Notes under the pieces: generated by a model
Database searches by the model: none
What the model was told of the DNA's origin: nothing
The model's input: only the letters and a program-made list of their open reading frames with translations
Shown: piece by piece, positions 54,467-63,023 of the stretch
How positions within the stretch are numbered: position 1 is the first letter of the stretch
Layout: each line of letters starts with the position of its first letter
Assembly (NCBI GenBank): GCA_964476595.1
Contig: CAYZCL010000111.1
Location: forward strand, 1 to 64,000
Direction: 5' to 3'
Length of the DNA stretch: 64,000 nt
From: JALSRD01 sp964476595
GTDB taxonomy: Bacteria > Desulfobacterota > Desulfobacteria > Desulfobacterales > JALSRD01
Translations under genes and position numbers: made by a program

Positions 54467-55170
54467 GTTTCCCTTGCCTCCCCGGCCGGTCGGGCCAGCA
54501 GATACGATTCAACGACTTGCACGACGAAGTCGGCGTAGGTTTCCACCGACAATCCACGTCGCAAGTGCTTCCATCTTTTCAAGTACCAGTCCTGCAGCAG
54601 CGCCTTGATCATGCCCGCCGCAAGCACCCGGTCCACGTCACGGAAGATGTCGGTGCGCTGACCCGCGGCGATGATGTCGGCGAACATCTTCTCCATGCGC
54701 AGCTCGATGTCCATGGCCTTGCGGCGGGCCGTTTTGTTCAGGTTCTTGGTCTCCATGTAGGAAAAGAAGAACCAGGGGTGCATGAGCTCACTGAGTTGCA
54801 GGTGCGTGCGGATGGCCTGCCGCAGCTTCAGGCGCGGGTCGTCGATGCCCCCGATACGCTCGTCCAGCACGCGGGTGGCCAGCTGGACGCTCTGCTGCTG
54901 GATCATGTCCAGCAATTCGTCCTTGCTGGAGAAATAGGAGTACAGCGCCCCGATGCTCAGGCCGGAAGCCGTGCTGAGGTCGCGCATGCTCATGGCCGAA
55001 AAGCCCTTTTCGTTGCTCAGGACCAGGGTGGCCTCGGCGATGCGCGCCAGGTTTGCCACGGCCACGTGTTCTTTCTTGACCTTGATGCGATGTCGGTGCC
55101 GGCGGTAGAAATCCCGGTACATCTCCTCCCTGGAAAGTGTCACCAGGTTCTTGAACGTGTCCAGTGTCAT
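54463..55170 (-). CDS. TetR/AcrR-family transcriptional regulator
   Basis: A 235-residue regulator. The helix-turn-helix is in SAMSMRDLSTASGLSIGALYSYF (read SAMSMRDLSTASGL and SIGALYSYFSSKDEL, about 58-86), within an unusually long N-terminal extension (MTLDTFKNLVTLSREEM). The C-terminal ligand domain is helical. The start at 55170 lies 19 nt after the acyl-CoA dehydrogenase stop. It sits inside the catabolic unit and overlaps the kinase gene by 4 nt, so it probably controls this unit in response to a CoA ester. Confidence 0.92.
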   Translation of the reverse strand: MTLDTFKNLVTLSREEMYRDFYRRHRHRIKVKKEHVAVANLARIAEATLVLSNEKGFSAMSMRDLSTASGLSIGALYSYFSSKDELLDMIQQQSVQLATRVLDERIGGIDDPRLKLRQAIRTHLQLSELMHPWFFFSYMETKNLNKTARRKAMDIELRMEKMFADIIAAGQRTDIFRDVDRVLAAGMIKALLQDWYLKRWKHLRRGLSVETYADFVVQVVESYLLARPAGEARET

Positions 55171-55189
55171 GCGGTCGTTTTCCCGTCGG

Positions 55190-56398
55190 TTATCGCACCT
55201 TGCGGTTCTGGTAGCCTCGCAGGATCCTGCGGGCCACCGCAATCTTGTGCACTTCGTCGGCACCGTCGTAGATCCTGGAGGCCCGTTCGTGGCGATAGAA
55301 ATAGGGGATGATGATGTCGTCGGTCATGCCCAGTCCACCGTGGACCTGTAAGGCCTTGTCGACGACGTTCTGCATCACGCCGGCCACGAAAAACTTGATC
55401 AGGGAAATGTCTTCGCGGGCTTCCCGGGCGCCCAGGGTTTCGATTTTCCAGGCGGCATTGAGGGTCATCAGGCGTGCCGCCTGGATCTCGGCGGCGCACT
55501 CGGCGATCCAGGCCTGGATGATCTGCTTGGTGGCCAGGGTCCGGCCGTCGGGCGTCATGACGCGCTCGGAAGCCCGCCGACACATGAGGTCGAAGGAGCG
55601 TTTGCAGATTCCCAGCCAGCGCATGCAGTGGTGGATGCGGCCGGGCCCCAGGCGCTGCTGGGCGATGACGAACCCCTGCCCCTCGGGTCCCAGCAGGTTC
55701 TTTTGCGGGACGCGGCAGGACTGGTAGAGGATCTCCCCGTGGCCGAAGTAGTCCGATCCGGGTTCGCCCATGACCGGGATGTTGCGCACCTGGTTGAATC
55801 CCGGCGTATCACAGGGCACGATGATCATGCTGGCCTGCAGGTGCGGCGGCGCCTCGGGGTTGGTCTTGGCCATGACGATGGCGAACTGCGCGCCGTCCGA
55901 AGAGGAAGTGTACCACTTCTGGCCGTTGATGACGTAATCGTCGCCGTCCTTGACCGCCGTGGTGTCCATCATGGTGGGGTTGGAGCCGGGAAGCTCCACC
56001 TCGGTCATGGAAAAGCAGCTGCGGATCTCTCCCGCCACCAGCGGCCGCAGGTACTTCTCCTTCTGTTCCTCGGTGCCGTAGAGATGCAGGATCTCGATGT
56101 TGCCCGCATCCGGCGCCTGGCAGCCGAAGACATAGTGCCCCAAGGGGGTGCGGCCCAGGGACTCGGATACAAAGGCGTGCTCCACCAGGTTCAAGCCCAT
56201 GCCGCCGTACTCTTTCGGGTGATTGGGAGCCCACAGCTCCATCTGCTTGACCATGGCTCGCTTTTCTTCCAGCACCGGCAGCAGGTCCCGGAAACTGCGG
56301 CTCAGAAATTCCGGTTCCAGCGGTATCAGTTCGCGGTCCACGAACTCGTCGATCATGTCGGTGATCACTTTGATCTTTTCGGGAGTCTCGAAATCCAT
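55190..56398 (-). CDS. Acyl-CoA dehydrogenase, ACAD10/11-like
   Basis: A 402-residue flavoprotein. FAD-site motif CFSMTEVELPGSNPTMM, INGQKWYTSSSDGA, PGRIHHCMRWLGICKR and ALQVHGGLGMTDD are present. Near the C-terminus the active-site segment is YDGADEVH (about 377-384); the DEVH form is typical of ACAD10/11-type enzymes rather than the catalytic-Glu YEG of medium-chain enzymes. In that subfamily the enzyme works with an APH-type kinase, which is encoded two genes downstream. An AGGAAA site precedes the ATG. Confidence 0.92.
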   Translation of the reverse strand: MDFETPEKIKVITDMIDEFVDRELIPLEPEFLSRSFRDLLPVLEEKRAMVKQMELWAPNHPKEYGGMGLNLVEHAFVSESLGRTPLGHYVFGCQAPDAGNIEILHLYGTEEQKEKYLRPLVAGEIRSCFSMTEVELPGSNPTMMDTTAVKDGDDYVINGQKWYTSSSDGAQFAIVMAKTNPEAPPHLQASMIIVPCDTPGFNQVRNIPVMGEPGSDYFGHGEILYQSCRVPQKNLLGPEGQGFVIAQQRLGPGRIHHCMRWLGICKRSFDLMCRRASERVMTPDGRTLATKQIIQAWIAECAAEIQAARLMTLNAAWKIETLGAREAREDISLIKFFVAGVMQNVVDKALQVHGGLGMTDDIIIPYFYRHERASRIYDGADEVHKIAVARRILRGYQNRKVR

Positions 56399-56421
56399 GT
56401 CGGTTTCCTGTGTCAGGAGGA

Positions 56422-57129
56422 TTATCGGTAGGTGATCAGGGTCCGGTCACGCTGCAGTTCGAGATGGGCTGCGAGGTTGAAACCCGTGAGGGTCAGCCGT
56501 CCCGTCCGGCCCGCGAAACGGGTCAGCGAGGCGTTGACCAGCTGCCAGCCCAGCTTAAGGGACTGCCCGGCGGTAATCTCCAGGACGGTCTGCAGCACGG
56601 TGGTGATGACACCGCCGGATGTAAAAACCAGGATGTGCCCGTCTTCGTGGGCGGCAGCGATCTCGTCCAGGGCCCGCTCGACCCGATCCGTAAAAGCACT
56701 CCAGGTTTCGACGCCGGGCGTGTCGTGGCGGCCAGAGACCCAGCGCAGCATGGCCTGCTCGAAAACCCGTTGGAAGGCGCTGTTGCTGTCGTAAATGTCC
56801 GCCAGGTCCTTTTCCAGGGAAGGGTCGGCCGCCAGCATGTCCGGCACCTGCGCATCCAGCACCGCCTGGTAGTCGTACTCGCTGAGCGCCGGGAGGACGA
56901 CGGGGGAGGGCATTTCCCAGTGCAGTTCGCGGCAGCGGCGGACGACCTCGTCGGCGCTGGCCCGCTGACGCCGCAGGGGGCCGGTGTAAACGGCCTTCGC
57001 CCGGCACCCGGTGGCCGCCAGGAACTCGGCCAGGAACGTCATCTGCCGGATCCCCAACGCGGAGAGCCGGTCGTAGTCGTCCGCTCCGAAGGAGGCCTGC
57101 CCGTGTCTGATCAAGTGCAGCGTGTACAT
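56422..57129 (-). CDS. Histidine phosphatase superfamily protein
   Basis: A 235-residue phosphoglycerate-mutase-like phosphatase. The RHG motif is at Arg8-His9-Gly10 (LHLIRHGQAS), the second Arg in GPLRRQRASAD, and the second catalytic His is replaced or shifted in ILVFTSGGVITTVL: the usual VSHG reads TSGG, so activity may be altered. It is 23 nt upstream of the dehydrogenase and is the first gene of the minus-strand unit, opposite etfB. Histidine phosphatases are frequent neighbours of APH-ACAD pairs. Confidence 0.85.
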   Translation of the reverse strand: MYTLHLIRHGQASFGADDYDRLSALGIRQMTFLAEFLAATGCRAKAVYTGPLRRQRASADEVVRRCRELHWEMPSPVVLPALSEYDYQAVLDAQVPDMLAADPSLEKDLADIYDSNSAFQRVFEQAMLRWVSGRHDTPGVETWSAFTDRVERALDEIAAAHEDGHILVFTSGGVITTVLQTVLEITAGQSLKLGWQLVNASLTRFAGRTGRLTLTGFNLAAHLELQRDRTLITYR

Positions 57130-57166
57130 GCGTGCAGGATACAGTCCCCGGCACGGGAATGTCAAG

Positions 57167-57196
57167 AAGATAAAACGAACGTTCGATTTTTATCTT
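57167..57196. promoter_or_regulatory. Candidate TetR-type operator in the divergent promoter region
   Basis: A perfect 10-nt palindrome CGAACGTTCG (57176-57185) flanked by AAGATAAAA (57167-57175) and its inverse complement TTTTATCTT (57188-57196), with a 2-nt asymmetry. It lies between the divergent phosphatase and etfB genes, where a regulator could control both directions. Confidence 0.6.
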
Positions 57197-57309
57197 GCAT
57201 TCTGCCTTCCTATTTTCTATTCTCCCGCATGGGGGCGGGAGAAGCGCGGCAACGACCTTCCTGTCGGGAACGCCGTCACGGGTCGTCGACCGACCCGCAA
57301 AGGCCGAAA

Positions 57310-58104
57310 ATGAGCAATGCCATGAAGATACTGGTGTGTGTCAAACAGGTGCCCGACGCCGAGGCGCCGCTTTGCATGGATTCCCGGGGAGACTGGATCA
57401 CGGCGCCGGGGGATATGGTGCTGCGCATGAACCGTTTCGACGCCTTCGCATTGGAAGAGGCCGTGCGGATCCGGGAGCATTTCCAGGATACCGGGGCGGT
57501 GGTTATCCACAGCGTTTCGGTCGGCCCCCGGCGGGTGCGGGAAACGCTCAAGAAGAGCCTGGCGCTGGGCGTCGAGGAGGCCTTTCACATCCTGCTGGAG
57601 GGCGAGGGGTACGTCAGTGCCTTCGACACCGCCGCCCTGATCGCCTCTTTTGCCGACGGGGACTACGATCTGATCCTGGCCGGCGTCATGGCGGAGGACG
57701 ACATGCAGGGGCTGGTGGGGTCGCTGGTGGCCGAGTGCCTGGGGTATCCCTGCGCCACGGCTGTCATGCGCCAGCGCATGCGGGAGGACTTCCGGGGTAT
57801 CCATGTCCACCGGGAGATCGAGGCCGGTCGCCGTGAGTTGATCGAAATGAAGCTGCCGGCCGTACTCACGGTGCAGTCCGGCATCAACCGGCCGCGTTAC
57901 CCGCGGCTGACGGATGTGTTGCGGGCCAGGAAGCAGGAGCCGGTCACCATCGCGGCCGGGCGCCTGGCAAAGCCCGCCGCCAGGGAACGCCTGGTTTCGC
58001 TGTCGCGTCCGCCGCGCCCCTCGCGGGGGGTGTTTCTCCAGGGATCGCCGCGGGAAAAGGCACGTGCGCTGTTGCAGGCGCTGCACGAAGAATCCTTCCT
58101 TTGA
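57310..58104 (+). CDS. etfB: Electron transfer flavoprotein beta subunit
   Basis: A 264-residue AMP-binding subunit. It begins MSNAMKILVCVKQVPD and contains NRFDAFALEEAVRI, SLALGVEEAFHI, YDLILAGVMAEDDMQG and the C-terminal INRPRYPRLTDVLRARK, typical of EtfB. The start at 57310 has AAAGG 6-7 nt upstream; the inner ATG at 57322 does not. Forms ETF with the next gene and receives electrons from acyl-CoA dehydrogenases encoded nearby. Confidence 0.93.
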   Translation: MSNAMKILVCVKQVPDAEAPLCMDSRGDWITAPGDMVLRMNRFDAFALEEAVRIREHFQDTGAVVIHSVSVGPRRVRETLKKSLALGVEEAFHILLEGEGYVSAFDTAALIASFADGDYDLILAGVMAEDDMQGLVGSLVAECLGYPCATAVMRQRMREDFRGIHVHREIEAGRRELIEMKLPAVLTVQSGINRPRYPRLTDVLRARKQEPVTIAAGRLAKPAARERLVSLSRPPRPSRGVFLQGSPREKARALLQALHEESFL

Positions 58105-58119
58105 CGGAGGAGTCCGATC

Positions 58120-59139
58120 ATGACGCCGACCCGGATTATCGTAATCGCGGAGCGGACGGGAGACGAAGTACGCCCCGTCACGCGGGAAGTGCTCGCCTGT
58201 GCACGGGAACTGGCGGCGGACACCGGCGGGCGGGTGGAAATGCTGGTTGCCGGAAGCCGGATCGGCGGCGTGGCCCGCGAACTCGCCCGCACCTGCGCGG
58301 TGACGGTCACCGGACTCGAGTCCCGGCGGCTGGCGCTGTACAACGGGGAGGCCTACCGAAACGCACTGCTGCAGGTGTTGGATGCCGGCGGGCCGTTTCT
58401 GGTGTGCCTGCCCCACACGGCCTTCGGCGCCGATCTAGCCCCCCGCCTGGCGGCCGCCCTGGATGCGGCCTGTATCACGGCGGTCGAAGAAACCCGGCGG
58501 GTGGAGCGCCGCATTCATTTCGTGCGTCCCATGTTCGGCGGCAAGCTACGGGCGGAGATCGTTTCCGACCGGCCCGGCACTGTGGTGACGATCGCCCCCG
58601 GGGCGTGGCCCGAGGCCGACTGCCGGCGGGATTCCGAGGCGCGCTGGCGTGTCGTGGACGTCGATGTGGCGTCCGGCGCCTCCCGCACACGGGAAGTCGT
58701 CGCGGCTGCCGGGCAGCGGCTGAACCTGAACGACGCCGAGGTGATCGTGGCTGCCGGACGGGGCATCCGCGACCCGAAAAACCTGCGACTGCTCGAAGAC
58801 TTGGCGGCCATATTTCCGAGATCCGGCCTGGCCTGTTCCCGGGCCGTCTGCGACCTGGGATGGCTGGGGTACGCGCACCAGGTCGGCGTCACCGGGCAGA
58901 CGGTTTCGCCCGGACTCTACATCGCCTGCGGCATCTCCGGCGCGGTGCAGCATCTGGCCGGCATGAAAGGCTCTCGGGTGGTCGTGGCCATCAACAGCGA
59001 CCCGCACGCCGCCATCTTCCAGGTGGCCGACTACTGTGTGGTGGAGGACCTCGAACGTTTCATCCCGTTGCTGCTTGAGGAGTTCGGCCGTTCGTTGCAA
59101 GCGGATACGGCGAAATCGCGCAGGGTGGCAAAACCATGA
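58120..59139 (+). CDS. etfA: Electron transfer flavoprotein alpha subunit
   Basis: A 339-residue FAD-binding subunit. The C-terminal FAD domain shows AAGRGIRDPKNLRLLEDLA, QVGVTGQTVSPGLYIACGISG and the hallmark SGAVQHLAGMKGSRVVVAIN, then DPHAAIFQVADY. There is no ferredoxin extension. It follows etfB by 15 nt with GGAGG before the ATG. Confidence 0.94.
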   Translation: MTPTRIIVIAERTGDEVRPVTREVLACARELAADTGGRVEMLVAGSRIGGVARELARTCAVTVTGLESRRLALYNGEAYRNALLQVLDAGGPFLVCLPHTAFGADLAPRLAAALDAACITAVEETRRVERRIHFVRPMFGGKLRAEIVSDRPGTVVTIAPGAWPEADCRRDSEARWRVVDVDVASGASRTREVVAAAGQRLNLNDAEVIVAAGRGIRDPKNLRLLEDLAAIFPRSGLACSRAVCDLGWLGYAHQVGVTGQTVSPGLYIACGISGAVQHLAGMKGSRVVVAINSDPHAAIFQVADYCVVEDLERFIPLLLEEFGRSLQADTAKSRRVAKP

Positions 59140-59202
59140 CAACGTGTCGATCGGTGCCTCGTTTCCCGGGCGCCGTCGGCCAAACAGCAAAAGGAGGCGT
59201 AA

Positions 59203-60189
59203 ATGAGCGATGTAAAGGTTAACACGGTTCTTGGACCCATTTCCCCGGAGGATATGGGTGTGACGCTGGTTCACGAACACATCTGCTACGGGTTTCCAGG
59301 GTGGGAGGGGGATCGAAGTATCGCGCCTTTCGACCCGGAAACCATCGTGGCCAACGGCGTGGCCACCCTTGGCCAGCTCAAGACGCTGGGGCTGCGGACC
59401 TACATCGATGCCACCCCCCTGGACGGCGGACGTCAGCCGGAGCTTCTCAGAGAAATTTCCGAGAAAACCGGGGTCCACATCGTTTGTGCCACGGGCTATT
59501 ACTACGAGGGTGAAGGAGCTCCGGCGTACTGGAAATTCCGCGGCTCACTGGGCGACGTCAGCGGCGAGATTTACGAATTGTTCCTGAAAGAGGTCACGGA
59601 AGGCATCCGCGATACGGGCATCAAGGCGGGCGTGCTCAAGGTCGGCACCAGCAAGGGGACCATCACGGATTACGAGAAAATGATGCTGCAGGCCGCGGCC
59701 CGGGTTCAGCGGGAAACGGGAGTGCCCATCATCACCCACACCCAGGAGGGGACCATGGGGCCGGAGCAAGCCCGGCTGCTCATCGAGGCCGGGGCGGATC
59801 CGGCCCGCATTCAGATCGGCCACATGTCAGACAACATCGACTTGGCCTACCAGGAAGAAACGCTCAAAGAGGGCGTTTACGTTGCCTGGGACCGCATGGG
59901 ACTGCAGGGATTGGCGGGCTGCCCCATGGACGAACAGCGGTACCCGGTAATAATCGAGCTGATCAAACGCGGTTACGGGGATCGGCTGATGATATCGCAC
60001 GACTGCGTTCTCAACTGGCTGGGCCGCCCGCTGCACATTCCCGAGGAAGCGTTGCCGTTGATCGCCAACTGGCACCCTTCACACCTGTTTAAAAATATCA
60101 TTCCAGCGCTGAAAGAGGGGGGCGTTACCGAAGCGCAGATTGAAACCATCATCAAAGACAATCCACGTCAACTGTTTACCGGAAAGTAG
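59203..60189 (+). CDS. Phosphotriesterase-family protein (probable lactonase)
   Basis: A 328-residue amidohydrolase-fold protein. Metal ligands: His24 and His26 in TLVHEHICYG, carboxylated Lys146 in GVLKVGTSKG, His179 in IITHTQEG, His207 in IGHMSD and Asp267 in MISHDCVL. Natural members of this family are mostly lactonases (PLL) hydrolysing gamma- and delta-lactones. Downstream of etfA by 63 nt with AAAGGAGG. In this setting, opening a gamma-lactone to a 4-hydroxy acid for the adjacent ligase, kinase and dehydrogenase is an attractive but unproven role. Confidence 0.88.
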   Translation: MSDVKVNTVLGPISPEDMGVTLVHEHICYGFPGWEGDRSIAPFDPETIVANGVATLGQLKTLGLRTYIDATPLDGGRQPELLREISEKTGVHIVCATGYYYEGEGAPAYWKFRGSLGDVSGEIYELFLKEVTEGIRDTGIKAGVLKVGTSKGTITDYEKMMLQAAARVQRETGVPIITHTQEGTMGPEQARLLIEAGADPARIQIGHMSDNIDLAYQEETLKEGVYVAWDRMGLQGLAGCPMDEQRYPVIIELIKRGYGDRLMISHDCVLNWLGRPLHIPEEALPLIANWHPSHLFKNIIPALKEGGVTEAQIETIIKDNPRQLFTGK

Positions 60190-60225
60190 CCCTGCCATCG
60201 CGCTGAGCGCATTTTTCAAAAGAAA

Positions 60226-60253
60226 AAACCTGCCCGGCAAGGCGGGCAGGTTT
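60226..60253. terminator. Bidirectional intrinsic terminator
   Basis: AAACCTGCCCG (60226-60236) and CGGGCAGGTTT (60243-60253) form a perfect 11-bp stem with a 6-nt loop. A-run on the left (AAAAAA, 60223-60228), so it can serve both the lactonase gene on plus and the SEC-C gene on minus. Confidence 0.85.
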
Positions 60254-60306
60254 CCCACCGCTTTTTGCGGATAATATGCGATGCCGCCGGCACCGTGTCA
60301 GCGGCG

Positions 60307-60480
60307 TCAGCCCCGGGTCGTGCAGGCGGATGACAAAGCCTGGGAGCGCTTGCGGGCGTCCGACTCCATATGGCAGCGCTTGTATTTTTTCCCGCTTCCA
60401 CACCAGCACGGATCGTTGCGGCCCAGCCGGGGAATCTCCCGCGGTTGCCTTTCACCGAACAGTTTGCTGAAAAAGCCCAT
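60307..60480 (-). CDS. SEC-C motif small protein (57 aa)
   Basis: A short gene starting ATG at 60480 (MGFFSKLFGERQPREIPRL) with AAGGGG 7 nt upstream and stop at 60307-60309. The centre is the zinc-binding SEC-C motif GRNDPCWCGSGKKYKRCH (about 20-37), identical in layout to the C-terminal tail of SecA. Stand-alone proteins of this kind are common and mostly uncharacterised. It ends 54 nt before the shared terminator. Confidence 0.88.
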   Translation of the reverse strand: MGFFSKLFGERQPREIPRLGRNDPCWCGSGKKYKRCHMESDARKRSQALSSACTTRG

Positions 60481-60687
60481 ATAAAACCCCTTTTCTGTAA
60501 CGGTTCATTTCAATCGATGTTCCACCGACCGGCCAATATGCGCGTTTTGGCATTCCCGGCCCCGCACTCCAAGCCTGCACAGGCCTTTTGCCTTATCACA
60601 AAAGGAGCCCGTCCACAAACTTGATTTTCAAGAAGCTGCGCGCTTTCCGCAATGGCGTATGGTGCGGACAAAACCGTTGGGGCAGGG

Positions 60688-61308
60688 TTAAATCCAGTGA
60701 CCCGCCCCGCCGGCAAAAAGCTTCGCCATCATAACGGAAAGACGTTTGATGTGACGATGAACATCCTCACGGTTTCTGCCGGGATAGTCCCGGAAGGTGA
60801 TCAGGATACCGTTCAGGGACGAAAAATAGCAGTGGGCCATCAGCCGTGTGTTTTTGCGTACTCCCAATTTTCGAAAAAGGCTTTCGAATTGGTCCAACAG
60901 GGGACGGACCGTGAAATTCAGACGGTTTACCTTGTCACGGCCGAGCTCTCCGTGAAGCATGAAGTGGCTCATCATCTTGAAGTAGTGATCGTTTTGGAAC
61001 AGGAAATCGACGAAGAGCTCTGCAACCGTGGTCATCGCCTCTACGGGATCTTGTGGGTCGCATTCCCGGATCGAGTCCAGGATGTCCTGGATGCCCCGCA
61101 CGAACGCCTCGACAAACAATGCCTGCTGGTCCGGGAAATAGCGGTAAATAGTCGCATGGGAAATGCCCGCCTCGTTGGCGATATCACGCATGCTGACCAG
61201 GTTAAAGGGTTTGGATGAGAATACCCGTTCAGTCGCGTCGAGAATGGCCCGGCGTTTGGCTTCTCTGTTCTGCTCGTTCAATGGCGCGAAAGCAAGGGGG
61301 CTGGCCAT
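60688..61308 (-). CDS. TetR/AcrR-family transcriptional regulator
   Basis: A 206-residue regulator. The helix-turn-helix lies in LVSMRDIANEAGISHATIYRYFPDQ (read as VSMRDIANEAGISHATIYRY, about 37-56). The start at ATG 61308 is chosen for its AAGGGA site 7-8 nt upstream; an in-frame TTG at 61338 would overlap the dehydrogenase stop. It follows the acyl-CoA dehydrogenase gene by 26 nt, suggesting it regulates that gene and the adjacent CoA ligase. Confidence 0.92.
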   Translation of the reverse strand: MASPLAFAPLNEQNREAKRRAILDATERVFSSKPFNLVSMRDIANEAGISHATIYRYFPDQQALFVEAFVRGIQDILDSIRECDPQDPVEAMTTVAELFVDFLFQNDHYFKMMSHFMLHGELGRDKVNRLNFTVRPLLDQFESLFRKLGVRKNTRLMAHCYFSSLNGILITFRDYPGRNREDVHRHIKRLSVMMAKLFAGGAGHWI

Positions 61309-61334
61309 GGGCTTTCCCTTATCGTCTGTGTTTT

Positions 61335-62933
61335 TCAATGTTGCCGCCGTACTTCGTCAAGGGCGATATCCTGGTAGGCGTGAAAGAGCCTTGCACAGAA
61401 AGAATCCCATTGCCGGCATATGTGAACGGATTCATCGCCCATTTCGACGAGACTGGGAAACGATACCAGTTCCGAAATCTCTTCCGAAAAAGAGGCGATG
61501 CATTCTTCGTCGGCTCCAGCGAGAAGATTGGCGACAAATTCACCGGGTGGGTACCAGTCGGACACCCGTTGCAGATCCCTGTGAATCTGGGCGAGTAAAA
61601 CATTGCGGGGACCCTCCCACAATTCGTTGACAGCGGCATCCCGATAGAGGCGCGGCAGGGACGAGAAATCTTCTATCACACCATGCCCGCCGAAGATGGA
61701 CATAGCCATTCTCAGGACATCCACGGTATCCCAGGAGGCGGATATTTTCTGCAGCATGACCAGTTCACGAACATCAAAACGCTTTTTTTTCATCTCCTCC
61801 GGTTCATCGGTGACAAGACCGCCTTTGAAGCCGTCGCTCAGACCCAAAAATTCACTATACACTTTAAAGGCGCCTGCCGTTGTCCGGCGGGCACTGTGCT
61901 CGATGCGACTCAATTGCGCTTCCACCATGGGGAAGCGCTGGATGTTTCGGCCGAAAGCCTCCCTGAGTTCGCTGTATTTACGGGCTTCCCGAACGGCGCG
62001 CGTCATGGTCGCCGCGCCGCACAGCCCCACGGAGAGGCGGGAATAAGTCAGCACAATGCCGACCACGTTGGCCAGCCCCCTTTCCAGGGGGCCGACGGGA
62101 TAAGCGACTGCACCGTTGTATGTGATCTCCGCGGTGGGCAGCTCGCTGGTTCCCATTTTCCACTTGATTCGGTTGATGGTAAAACCGTTACGGATTTCTT
62201 TTTCCCGGTTTCCCGGCAGCCAGGAGGGCACCACGAAAAGGGCCACTTTTTCCGATCCGGAAGGCTTGGCCGTGACGACGGCGTAGTCGGCGTGTGTGGC
62301 GGAACAGAAGAACTTGGTGCCGTAAAGCCGCCAGCCGTTTTTGTCCCGCACCGCTTCCACGACATTGGCCGGCACATCGGATCCGCCTTGGATTTCGGTC
62401 AGGTACTGGGCGCCGATGCCGAAATCTCCATCCCGTCCCTCCTTGCAGTGGTCCAGAATATCCTTCAGCTCCTGCGTGTCGGCGAATTTTTCCAGCAGGG
62501 CCACCAGCCCTTCGGTGCAGGTCACGGGACATGTGATGCAGGCTTCGCCGATCTGATAGAGGAGGTAGAGCTTGGTAAGCCTTTCCCACTTGGAGGTGCG
62601 GCTGGAAAACAGCCTTTCTGAAAATACCTCCTTTTCCATGACCAGTGTTTCCATAGGCCTGACGATTCGGTCTATGCGGTGGTTGTGCGCGTCGTAGTGG
62701 AGAACGTAGGGACGCTTTTCAGGGCTGGCGATGGCGTCGGCAAAGTCTCTCCAGCGAAAGGATACCCGGGGAGAAAACTCTCGGGCGGCACGATCCACCT
62801 GGCGCCATTCTTTGCCGGCAAAGGTTTGGACCACTTTTTGAAGAAATGGATCGTCGGCGTAAAAATCGATTTCCCTGCGCCATTGCAAAAATGCGTCGAA
62901 GTTGTATGGGTTGTCTCTGTTCGGCAGTGTCAT
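61335..62933 (-). CDS. Acyl-CoA dehydrogenase, AidB-like long form
   Basis: A 532-residue flavoprotein, longer than the usual 380-400 residues because of N- and C-terminal extensions. ACAD motifs: GAQYLTEIQGGSDVPANVV (FAD-binding), LYGTKFFCSATHADYAVV, EAFGRNIQRFPMVEAQL and FGGHGVIEDFSSLPRLYRDA, then NELWEGPRNVL, which is the AidB/ACAD-type catalytic Glu segment. GGGGAGG precedes the ATG. Between a CoA ligase and a TetR gene on the same strand. Substrate unknown. Confidence 0.91.
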   Translation of the reverse strand: MTLPNRDNPYNFDAFLQWRREIDFYADDPFLQKVVQTFAGKEWRQVDRAAREFSPRVSFRWRDFADAIASPEKRPYVLHYDAHNHRIDRIVRPMETLVMEKEVFSERLFSSRTSKWERLTKLYLLYQIGEACITCPVTCTEGLVALLEKFADTQELKDILDHCKEGRDGDFGIGAQYLTEIQGGSDVPANVVEAVRDKNGWRLYGTKFFCSATHADYAVVTAKPSGSEKVALFVVPSWLPGNREKEIRNGFTINRIKWKMGTSELPTAEITYNGAVAYPVGPLERGLANVVGIVLTYSRLSVGLCGAATMTRAVREARKYSELREAFGRNIQRFPMVEAQLSRIEHSARRTTAGAFKVYSEFLGLSDGFKGGLVTDEPEEMKKKRFDVRELVMLQKISASWDTVDVLRMAMSIFGGHGVIEDFSSLPRLYRDAAVNELWEGPRNVLLAQIHRDLQRVSDWYPPGEFVANLLAGADEECIASFSEEISELVSFPSLVEMGDESVHICRQWDSFCARLFHAYQDIALDEVRRQH

Positions 62934-63023
62934 GTTGACTTTCCTCCCCTGGACGAAAGGTTGTTTTTCCGGCGGATGCTGCTGTCGTTAAATGCCGGGT
63001 CGTGGTGTCATTGGGAAAAGCGA

